The translations under genes were made by a program, and so were the position numbers. The notes beneath the pieces were generated by a model. The model ran no database searches and was not told the DNA's origin. It was given only the letters and a program-made list of their open reading frames with translations. From an uncultured Flavobacteriales bacterium (GTDB lineage: Bacteria; Bacteroidota; Bacteroidia; Flavobacteriales; Crocinitomicaceae), in the NCBI GenBank assembly GCA_946479985.1, contig CAMLIF010000025.1:1-38622 (forward strand): 38,622 bases of DNA. The letters run 5' to 3'. This document shows, piece after piece, positions 32,138 to 38,622 of the stretch; within the stretch, counting starts at the first letter, position 1, and each line of letters opens with the position of its first letter.

Positions 32138-33799
32138 ATGCAAAAAATCCTGATTCTACTTCTGTTTAGTGCTTTGTTCCTTAGCACGTCGCATTCCCAA
32201 AATCTGAAACAATTCGATTACACTATTGAACCGATAGTTAATGGAGATCAATCGCACTTCATAGTAACCATTGAGTTTAAGCAAAAAGAACAAGGTGGAA
32301 TGCGTTTTATGATGCCGCAGGTTTGGGGAATGGAAGACAAAAACGAATTCATTGAATTGGTAAGCGTGAAAAACGCAGACTACATTGCAAGCGATTCAGC
32401 CATTTCTTTAAAATACAAGAAAAACGCACGAATTCAAATTACCTATCGCCTGAAAAACACTGTAGAAGACACCATTCCGGGAAGAGGCCAGGAATATTTA
32501 CCAACCATTAAACCTTCCTATTTTACACTATTTACGAATTCCGGATTTATACTGCCGGAAGACAATTCGGGCAACAGGTACAATTTCACTATTCGCTGGA
32601 AAAACTATCCGGAACAATATGTTTCCAAGCCAATAACCAGTTTTGGGAACGGTTTGGTTCAAAAATTAAGCTTCGCAACCGTTGAAGATTTGCAGAACGG
32701 TATCTTGATTGGCGGCGATTACAGATTGCATGAGCAACAGAACGACAAAAAGCAAATTACTTATTTTGCTATTCGCGGGAAATGGGTGTTCAAAGATCAG
32801 GAAATGGGCGCACTTGTTGAATCGACCCTCCGGCAACAGCGGAAATTCTGGGATGATTATTCGACAAAAAGTTATCTCATCACTGTTTCTGCCGGCGGAT
32901 ATGAAAATGAAAATGAGCAATCGTATTCAGGAACAGGATTACAAAACTCATTTGCGGTTATAGCCACTTGTAACAATACCGCACAAGTGAGTACGTTCAA
33001 TTATTTGTTTCATCACGAATTGATGCATCACTGGATTGGAAACCAGATTAAAAATGGAGCGGATGAAGAGCTTTCTTATTGGTTTTCAGAAGGCTTTACA
33101 GATTATTTCAGCCGGAAAAACATGTATGAATCAGGTTTAATATCGAAAGAAGAATATACTGAATTGCTTGATTCCGTTTTTGCAATTCATTACAACAATC
33201 CACTGGCTTCAGCTCATAACGACAGCATCAAGGCGAATTTCTGGGGTGGCACTTACTACGGAAAACTACCCTATAACCGGGGAAGTATTTTCGCTTATTA
33301 CTTAGACGGAAAACTTCAGAAAGTTTCGAACGGGCAATATGATCTGAAATATGTCATGCGCCTTATGTTAAGCGAGACCAAACTGGAAAAGCGGCAATTC
33401 AGCTGGCAGTGGTTGCAAAGTGAAATACTGAACCTTATGAATTACGATATTTCTTCCGATTACAAAAAATACATCCTGAACGGTGAACTTATTCCAATAG
33501 AAGCATTGAATGAAAATCTGAATAATCAATTGGAGATGCGGCAAACGAAAGTTCCTGCAAGTGGGTTTGTTATGGAAAAAGATTCTTCTTCCGGAAAAAC
33601 ATTCGTTACAAAAATCGAAAAAAACTTAGGTATTGAAACTTCCGGATTGCAGATTGGCGACGAAATAAAAGGCTATAGTATTTACGGAAGTGTTTACCAG
33701 GAAAGTGAAGTTTATATCATACGAGACGGGAAAGAAATGACTATTCCATTCTATGGCTATACCATGTCACAACCTGTACCGCAGCATGCGGAGAAATAA
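32138..33799 (+). CDS. Exported M61-type metallopeptidase with C-terminal PDZ-like domain
   Basis: The 553-residue protein starts at the ATG at 32138, giving a signal peptide (about 1-20, cut near SHSQ). The zinc motif HELMH is at 293-297 and the third ligand E318 lies in WFSEGFTDYF, a layout of the M61 (glycyl aminopeptidase-like) group in the gluzincin clan. NRGSIFAYYLDGKL about 70 residues later and a PDZ-like region at about 475-550 (GLQIGDEIKGY) also fit M61. It probably works in the periplasm or at the surface as an aminopeptidase; there is no T9SS sorting domain. It has its own leaderless-type promoter and is divergent from the MHWP protein. Confidence 0.85.
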   Translation: MQKILILLLFSALFLSTSHSQNLKQFDYTIEPIVNGDQSHFIVTIEFKQKEQGGMRFMMPQVWGMEDKNEFIELVSVKNADYIASDSAISLKYKKNARIQITYRLKNTVEDTIPGRGQEYLPTIKPSYFTLFTNSGFILPEDNSGNRYNFTIRWKNYPEQYVSKPITSFGNGLVQKLSFATVEDLQNGILIGGDYRLHEQQNDKKQITYFAIRGKWVFKDQEMGALVESTLRQQRKFWDDYSTKSYLITVSAGGYENENEQSYSGTGLQNSFAVIATCNNTAQVSTFNYLFHHELMHHWIGNQIKNGADEELSYWFSEGFTDYFSRKNMYESGLISKEEYTELLDSVFAIHYNNPLASAHNDSIKANFWGGTYYGKLPYNRGSIFAYYLDGKLQKVSNGQYDLKYVMRLMLSETKLEKRQFSWQWLQSEILNLMNYDISSDYKKYILNGELIPIEALNENLNNQLEMRQTKVPASGFVMEKDSSSGKTFVTKIEKNLGIETSGLQIGDEIKGYSIYGSVYQESEVYIIRDGKEMTIPFYGYTMSQPVPQHAEK

Positions 33800-33812
33800 G
33801 TCCAAAAGATTA

Positions 33813-33937
33813 AATGTTCAATGCTTCAAAGCGATCAATTTGAATCTTGAACCATTAAGAGATTAAGAGAATTAAGTTATGTTCTAAATGAACCTTAATT
33901 CCTTAATGGTGAAAATGCCTGAATCTTTTTGAACATT
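33813..33937. repeat. Nested palindromic intergenic repeat (ACCATTAAG type)
   Basis: An outer pair, AATGTTCAA (33813-33821) and TTGAACATT (33929-33937), encloses an inner pair, ACCATTAAGAGATTAAG (33851-33867) and CTTAATTCCTTAATGGT (33894-33910), which match at 15 of 17 positions. The whole fills the convergent gap between the M61 peptidase and MarC genes. Such decayed palindromes recur between genes in Bacteroidota and may act as a bidirectional terminator here. Confidence 0.6.
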
Positions 33938-33945
33938 GTATCTCT

Positions 33946-34572
33946 CTACTTCGGAGTATTGTACATGTCACTTACAATAGAAGCAATATTCGTTGTAAAG
34001 AGTTTCACTGCTATTGCAAGAAGAATAATTCCGAAAACCTTTTTTAGAATTGCAATTCCTCCCGGACCCAGCAAATGCTCAATTTTTTTCGTTAGTCGGA
34101 GAACTGCATAAACGATCACAATGTTCAGAATAACAGCTAAAACAATGTTGATACTTTGAAATTCTGCCCGAAGTGCCACCAGAGTTGTCATGGTTCCTGC
34201 CCCGGCGATAATTGGGAACGCTAACGGAACAACGCTTGCCGTTTTACCCGAAACCGAATCACGAAAGAGTCGCACGCCAAGAATCATTTCCAGCGCCATT
34301 GCAAATAGAATAAACGAACCTGCTACCGCAAAGGATTGCACATCTACACCAAAAAGTTTCAGGATACTTTCTCCCAGTATCAGGAATCCGATCATGATTC
34401 CAAGAGAAACCAAACTCGTTCTCATAGGATGGATTTCACCTGCTTGTTCCTTAATCTTGATAATCATCGGAACCGATCCTATAACATCAACAACAGCGAA
34501 CAATACTGTAGCAGCCTTAAAGAACTCCGCTGCGTCAAAACCGTCAAAAAACTTCTCGATACTTTCAATCAT
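33946..34572 (-). CDS. MarC family integral membrane protein
   Basis: The 208-residue protein has six membrane helices. VLFAVVDVIGSVPMII in the first helix and PLAFPIIAGAGTMTTLVAL in the middle are the two repeat-like signatures of the MarC/YchE/YhgN family. The family was once thought to give multiple antibiotic resistance, but that role was not confirmed, and the substrate is unknown. Its start overlaps the 3' end of purN by eight bases, so it is co-transcribed and probably translationally coupled with it. Confidence 0.9.
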   Translation of the reverse strand: MIESIEKFFDGFDAAEFFKAATVLFAVVDVIGSVPMIIKIKEQAGEIHPMRTSLVSLGIMIGFLILGESILKLFGVDVQSFAVAGSFILFAMALEMILGVRLFRDSVSGKTASVVPLAFPIIAGAGTMTTLVALRAEFQSINIVLAVILNIVIVYAVLRLTKKIEHLLGPGGIAILKKVFGIILLAIAVKLFTTNIASIVSDMYNTPK

Positions 34573-35140
34573 AACTAATCACTTTTTCAACAACCTCCGG
34601 GAAATGTTGATGTTCGAGCATTTGTACTTTTTCAGCCACCATTTCCGGTGTATCTGTAGCTAAAATTTCCGTTTCAAACTGTGCAAGAAGTTTCCCCTTA
34701 TCAAATTCCTCATTCACTAAATGTATGGAAATTCCGCTTTTCAATTCTTTTGCATCAACAACCGCACGATGAACATTCATTCCGTACATGCCTTGTCCGC
34801 CATATTTCGGCAAAAGTGCCGGATGAACATTTATGATCCGATTCGGATATCCGCGAAGCAGGTTTAGCGGAATTTTACGCAGGAAACCAGCAAGTACAAT
34901 CCATTTAATGGAACGATAATCCAATTCCTGGAGCAGTGTCAAACCATTTTCAACCTGTTCGTTAGACACAACCAGCACTTCAATCCCTAATTCTCTGGAT
35001 TTTTCAACAACAGGAGCACTTTCCCTATTGCAAACTACAAGCGACACCTTCACAGAAGGATGCTTTTCAAAATACCGGATCAAATTAATCGCATTGGAAC
35101 CGTTTCCGGAAGCAAAAAGAGCGATAGCCGTTGTGTTCAT
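34565..35140 (-). CDS. purN: Phosphoribosylglycinamide formyltransferase
   Basis: The 191-residue enzyme has the phosphate-binding FASGNGSN near residues 9-16, the catalytic INVHPALLPKYGG (N104, H106) and a C-terminal NEEFDKGKLL aspartate corresponding to the third catalytic residue. It transfers the formyl group of 10-formyl-THF to glycinamide ribonucleotide in purine synthesis. Next to acpP-fabF-rnc on the opposite strand, it forms an arrangement common in flavobacteria. The ATG follows a perfect promoter box by four bases. MarC follows with an eight-base overlap. Confidence 0.94.
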   Translation of the reverse strand: MNTTAIALFASGNGSNAINLIRYFEKHPSVKVSLVVCNRESAPVVEKSRELGIEVLVVSNEQVENGLTLLQELDYRSIKWIVLAGFLRKIPLNLLRGYPNRIINVHPALLPKYGGQGMYGMNVHRAVVDAKELKSGISIHLVNEEFDKGKLLAQFETEILATDTPEMVAEKVQMLEHQHFPEVVEKVISYD

Positions 35141-35144
35141 GCTG

Positions 35145-35152
35145 CAAAGTTA
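35145..35152 (-). promoter_or_regulatory. -7 promoter box, leaderless geometry (purN)
   Basis: On the minus strand TAACTTTG is followed by CAGC and then ATG. TTG lies 19 bases upstream, the canonical spacing. The purN mRNA is predicted to begin at the start codon. Confidence 0.72.
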
Positions 35153-35327
35153 GAATAAGTTCAGGGGTAAACAAGACAATCCTGAGTCAATTCCTGCCGC
35201 TGATGTACCAACAATAATTGCCCTATCTTTTTGATTTATGAACAATTATAAATAAATGAATCGGCTACTTGTTTGTTTAAAAACAGAATTAAGTTGTGAG
35301 ATATTTTGTTTTTATCGCATTTCCTAT

Positions 35328-35335
35328 TTTCTTTG
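35328..35335 (+). promoter_or_regulatory. -7 box of acpP
   Basis: TTTCTTTG matches TAnnTTTG at seven of eight positions, with TTTG at 35305-35308 nineteen bases upstream. The leader to the ATG at 35368 would be about 28 nt. It is the only promoter I see before the acpP-fabF-rnc group. Confidence 0.5.
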
Positions 35336-35367
35336 CAAGCTGAAAAACCTTATAAAAGAATTTAGAG

Positions 35368-35604
35368 ATGTCTGATATCAAATCAAGAGTAATATCTATT
35401 ATCGTAGATAAATTAGGAGTTGAAGAAAGCGAAGTAACAAACGAAGCAAGCTTCACAAATGATCTAGGTGCGGATTCACTAGACACAGTTGAGTTGATTA
35501 TGGAATTCGAAAAAGAATTCAATATCGCTATTCCAGACGATCAAGCTGAAAACATTCAAACTGTTGGTGACGCGGTTTCTTACATTGAGAAAAACGCTAA
35601 CTAA
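35368..35604 (+). CDS. acpP: Acyl carrier protein
   Basis: The 78-residue acidic helical protein carries the 4'-phosphopantetheine attachment serine S37 in GADSLDTVE. It shuttles growing acyl chains in type II fatty acid synthesis. It is followed by fabF after 36 bases, the classic order. The length is normal. Confidence 0.97.
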   Translation: MSDIKSRVISIIVDKLGVEESEVTNEASFTNDLGADSLDTVELIMEFEKEFNIAIPDDQAENIQTVGDAVSYIEKNAN

Positions 35605-35640
35605 AACAGGCTTTTACAAGCATTAACCAAATTAAACTTT

Positions 35641-36894
35641 ATGGAGCTAAAACGAGTTGTTGTTACTGGCTTAGGGGCTATTACACCCATTGGAAATACC
35701 GTTTCAGAATATTGGAATGCATTGATCGATGGTAAAAGTGGCGCCGCAATTATTCAACAATTTGATGCATCCAAGTTTAAAACAAACTTTGCTTGTGAAG
35801 TAAAAAATTTCAATGTCGAAGATCACATCGACAAAAAAGAAGCTCGGAAATTAGATCAATTTTCACAATATGCCATGGTCTCTGCTACAGAGGCCATGGT
35901 TGATTCTAAATTGATGGAATCGGAACCAAACGTTGATCGTATTGGAGTAATCTGGGGTTCGGGAATAGGTGGTTTAAAAACTTTCCAGGACGAAGCTCAG
36001 AATTTCTTCAGCGGTGACGGAACTCCGAAATTCAATCCGTTCTTTATCCCTAAAATGATCGCAGATATTGCTGCCGGTCATATTTCCATTAAATACGGCT
36101 TACGCGGACCAAACTACGTAACTGTTTCTGCTTGTGCTTCGGCTACAAACGCAATTATTGATGCATTCAATTTAATTCGTTTAGGAAAAGCAGATGCTAT
36201 TGTGACAGGTGGTTCGGAAGCTGCAGTAAACGAAATGGGAATGGGTGGATTCAATGCGCTTAGAGCCTTGTCTACCCGAAACGATTCACCGGAAACAGCT
36301 TCACGCCCATTCGATTTAGATCGTGACGGGTTTGTGTTAGGTGAAGGTGGCGGTGCTCTCATTTTAGAAGAGTACAACCATGCAATCAAGCGAGGTGCAA
36401 AAATCTACGCCGAAGTTCTTGGCGGTGGAATGTCCGGTGATGCTTATCACATGACTGCTCCGCATCCGGATGGAATTGGTGCACGGAATACTATGATCGC
36501 TGCGTTGGAAGACGCAGAAATTGATCCGAGTGCAGTTGACTATGTGAATGTTCATGGTACTTCTACTCCTTTGGGAGATGTAGCAGAAACAAAAGCCATT
36601 CTTCAGGTTTTCGGAGAGCATGCATACAACCTGAACATCAGTTCAACAAAATCTATGACCGGACATTTATTGGGGGCAGCAGGAGCTATTGAAGCAATTG
36701 CATGTATCCTGGCGGTTCAGAACGATATCGTTCCACCAACAATCAATCATTTCACAGATGATCCCGAAATTGACAACCGTTTGAATTTCACCTTTAACAA
36801 GGCGCAAAAAAGAACTGTCAATGTAGCTTTATCCAATACATTTGGCTTTGGTGGTCACAATACTTCTGTGATTGTCAGTAAGTTTAAAGGGTAA
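35641..36894 (+). CDS. fabF: 3-oxoacyl-[acyl-carrier-protein] synthase II
   Basis: The 417-residue condensing enzyme has catalytic cysteine C165 (VSACASATN), histidines H305 (NVHGTSTPLGD) and H342 (TGHLLGAAGA), and the C-terminal NTFGFGGHN. It elongates acyl-ACP with malonyl-ACP and contributes to temperature control of fatty acid composition. It sits between acpP and rnc as one transcript. The identity is secure. Confidence 0.96.
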   Translation: MELKRVVVTGLGAITPIGNTVSEYWNALIDGKSGAAIIQQFDASKFKTNFACEVKNFNVEDHIDKKEARKLDQFSQYAMVSATEAMVDSKLMESEPNVDRIGVIWGSGIGGLKTFQDEAQNFFSGDGTPKFNPFFIPKMIADIAAGHISIKYGLRGPNYVTVSACASATNAIIDAFNLIRLGKADAIVTGGSEAAVNEMGMGGFNALRALSTRNDSPETASRPFDLDRDGFVLGEGGGALILEEYNHAIKRGAKIYAEVLGGGMSGDAYHMTAPHPDGIGARNTMIAALEDAEIDPSAVDYVNVHGTSTPLGDVAETKAILQVFGEHAYNLNISSTKSMTGHLLGAAGAIEAIACILAVQNDIVPPTINHFTDDPEIDNRLNFTFNKAQKRTVNVALSNTFGFGGHNTSVIVSKFKG

Positions 36895-36905
36895 GCTTCA
36901 GCTTC

Positions 36906-37634
36906 GTGAAATTTAAAATTCCATTTTTAGGCAGTAAACAATCCGCTGATGATTTGGCATTAGTACGTTTTTTTGTGCAGAAATTTGGTTATCGACCCAA
37001 AAACATTGCTGTTTTCAAGGAAGCTATTACCCACAAATCCATTTCATACTCAACCAATTCTGATTCTACCTATTCCAATGAGCGTTTAGAGTTTTTGGGT
37101 GATGCAATCCTGGATGCTGTAATAGCGGAATTTTTATTTCAGAAATTCCCGGAACAAGATGAAGGTTATTTGACCAAAGTGAAGTCGAAGGTGGTTTCCC
37201 GCAAAACACTTTCGGAAATCGGTGAAGAATTAGATCTCAGAAGTATTCTGCGTTATCACAAAGGCCGATCTATTAATCTTAACTCGTTGGAAGGAAATGC
37301 TTTTGAAGCAATTATAGGAGCTATTTACCTTGACGGTGGTTTTGATGTTGCAAAAAAAACACTGAATCATTTTATTTTCCGCAAATACGTCGACCTGAAC
37401 AAAATTCTGGAAGAAGAGATTGATTTCAAATCGAAACTGTTTATCTGGAGTCAAAAACGGCGTTTGAACTTAGAATTCCTTGTACTTCGGGAAGAGAACA
37501 ACCAGGGAAACTGGCTTTATGAAGTTGTTGTTGCTGTAAACGGAACCAACTACGGAAAGGGCATTGGAAGTTCGAAAAAAATTGCTGAGCAGGCAGCGGC
37601 AAAGGAAACCCTGATTTTGATGGGGGAACTCTAA
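36906..37634 (+). CDS. rnc: Ribonuclease III
   Basis: The 242-residue protein has the RNase III signature NERLEFLGDAILD at about 58-70, a second acidic site in EGNAFEAIIGAIYLDGG, and a C-terminal double-stranded RNA-binding domain (about 175-242) ending with SKKIAEQAAAKETL. It processes rRNA and double-stranded RNA in the cytoplasm. The start is a GTG 11 bases after the fabF stop, so it is co-transcribed with acpP and fabF. The first 20 residues are a short extension often seen in the phylum. Confidence 0.94.
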   Translation: MKFKIPFLGSKQSADDLALVRFFVQKFGYRPKNIAVFKEAITHKSISYSTNSDSTYSNERLEFLGDAILDAVIAEFLFQKFPEQDEGYLTKVKSKVVSRKTLSEIGEELDLRSILRYHKGRSINLNSLEGNAFEAIIGAIYLDGGFDVAKKTLNHFIFRKYVDLNKILEEEIDFKSKLFIWSQKRRLNLEFLVLREENNQGNWLYEVVVAVNGTNYGKGIGSSKKIAEQAAAKETLILMGEL

Positions 37635-37684
37635 CAAAGTCAAAAAGCAAAATCATCAGAAATTTCTTTTAACAAAACTTATCT

Positions 37685-37692
37685 TAGATTTG
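37685..37692 (+). promoter_or_regulatory. -7 box of the propeller-sensor gene
   Basis: TAGATTTG is a perfect TAnnTTTG box after the rnc stop. Transcription would begin near 37697, 18 nt before the TTG start at 37715. Confidence 0.55.
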
Positions 37693-37714
37693 TGTCACAC
37701 ACTTATGCACAAAC

Positions 37715-38622
37715 TTGAGAATACCACAACACATTTTTCTTTGGACCTTCTTCCTGTTTAATTCGCAATATACGTTTGCGCAAGATCCTTATTTCTTTCA
37801 TTACGATGATGAAAACGGATTACCGTCTAACGAAGTTTACAGCATAGTTCAGGATAAAAAAGGATTTATATGGCTTGGTTGCGATGCTGGTTTGTATAAG
37901 TTTGATGGTGTTCGCTACATTCCATATAAAAGCTCCACACAAAAAACAAAGTCGGTTTCCGGACTCACTATTTCAACTTCAGGTAAATTGTATTGCACCA
38001 ATTTTCAATCGCAGATTTTCTACATTGAAAAAGGAGTTTTAAAAGAGCTTCATCATTCATTTTCAAACATTCTGCATACTACCTGCGATCAGAAAGGAAA
38101 TCTTCTTGTCAATCACCAACACGGATTTGCGGTTTACAATGAGCGGAAGAAACAATGGAAGAACTATACAAAGTTCGGAGCAACCAAACATATTCAGAAT
38201 TTATCGACGCGTTCTGCCAGAATCAATGCTTCCAACGAAACCTGTTTTCTTACCGCAAGCGGAATTGGAATATATAAGAACAATCGTTTTTACCATAACT
38301 CCAATTTCACATGTTCTATACCAACAATTGATCTTTCGTCGGCATTTATGATCGAATGGTTTGGTAAAGATCAATGGATTTTCCCATCGAGCAGTCAAAA
38401 TCGCATTTACAAATCCTCAAACGGGAAGATTGGTCTGGTAACAAGTAAAAACCTTCTCAAAGCAATGGAAGGCAGAACCGTCAACACCGTTAAACAACTA
38501 GCCGACGGAAATCTGTGGATCTGCACGTATACCGGAATTATTTGCTACAACCCGGGAACGGATATTGCAACTGTTTACTACCCGAATCTGGTGCTGTCCG
38601 ATTGTTTGATGGATAGAGAAGG
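37715..38622 (+). CDS. Beta-propeller sensor protein, N-terminal part (partial, TTG start)
   Basis: From TTG at 37715 the frame stays open to the window end (302 codons, cut). The protein begins with a signal peptide (MRIPQHIFLWTFFLFNSQ..., cut near TFAQ). It is followed by DENGLPSNEVYSIVQDKKG and FIWLGCDAGLYKFDG, the two-component-regulator propeller repeat (Reg_prop), and further blades such as GNLWICTYTGIICYNP. Such periplasmic propellers usually precede a Y_Y_Y domain, a membrane helix and a histidine kinase of LytS type, or a hybrid kinase, in Bacteroidota; that part is outside the window. There is no ATG in this frame near the signal peptide; an ATG at 37705 belongs to a frame that stops at once. 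The promoter box at 37685 fits the TTG. Confidence 0.75.
   Translation, partial: MRIPQHIFLWTFFLFNSQYTFAQDPYFFHYDDENGLPSNEVYSIVQDKKGFIWLGCDAGLYKFDGVRYIPYKSSTQKTKSVSGLTISTSGKLYCTNFQSQIFYIEKGVLKELHHSFSNILHTTCDQKGNLLVNHQHGFAVYNERKKQWKNYTKFGATKHIQNLSTRSARINASNETCFLTASGIGIYKNNRFYHNSNFTCSIPTIDLSSAFMIEWFGKDQWIFPSSSQNRIYKSSNGKIGLVTSKNLLKAMEGRTVNTVKQLADGNLWICTYTGIICYNPGTDIATVYYPNLVLSDCLMDRE

Overview
The window (about 38.6 kb, AT-rich) looks like chromosomal DNA of a Bacteroidota, most likely a flavobacterium of the Crocinitomicaceae/Fluviicola type. This is inferred from TAnnTTTG promoter boxes with few Shine-Dalgarno sequences, a type IX secretion (T9SS) C-terminal sorting domain, an HU-CCDC81/SPOR protein, a kynurenine pathway, and the divergent purN / acpP-fabF-rnc arrangement. 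There is no phage, transposase, plasmid gene, CRISPR array, tRNA or rRNA. Most of it is housekeeping and envelope genes packed into short operons.

Layout. 1-4.6 kb: the tail of an unknown gene, a membrane J-domain protein, an enoyl-CoA hydratase followed at once by a polysaccharide flippase (TTG start), and an HU-like/SPOR envelope protein. 4.7-10 kb (minus): an overlapping three-gene envelope unit made of a giant secreted TPR protein, a plugless outer-membrane barrel and a small inner-membrane protein, divergent from ftsE. 10.9-13.1 kb (minus): two coupled glycosyltransferases, separated by a strong terminator from a large T9SS-secreted serine protease, which is divergent from an orphan OmpR-type regulator. 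16.7-20.2 kb (plus): dCMP deaminase, CtpA-type protease and an unknown membrane protein.

20.17-20.73 kb: an intergenic region that best reads as two related small RNAs on the minus strand. Each has a TAnnTTTG-like box, a 5' hairpin, an AGUAGUAGU-rich linker and an intrinsic terminator. This is the strongest candidate for something undescribed here.

20.7-30.8 kb: metF; a small exported protein; a minus-strand group (unknown, ArsC-like, DUF2079 membrane protein, barrel-like protein); kynurenine 3-monooxygenase and kynureninase; and hemL divergent from kynureninase. 31-35.1 kb: a SUFU-domain protein, a GldL-like MHWP membrane protein, an M61-type peptidase, a MarC protein and purN. 35.4-38.6 kb: acpP, fabF, rnc and the 5' part of a beta-propeller sensor gene with a TTG start, cut by the window edge.

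A recurring regulatory feature: at least five genes have a perfect TAnnTTTG box exactly four bases before the ATG, which predicts leaderless mRNAs. Three gene borders carry degenerate inverted repeats of the kind scattered through Bacteroidota genomes.
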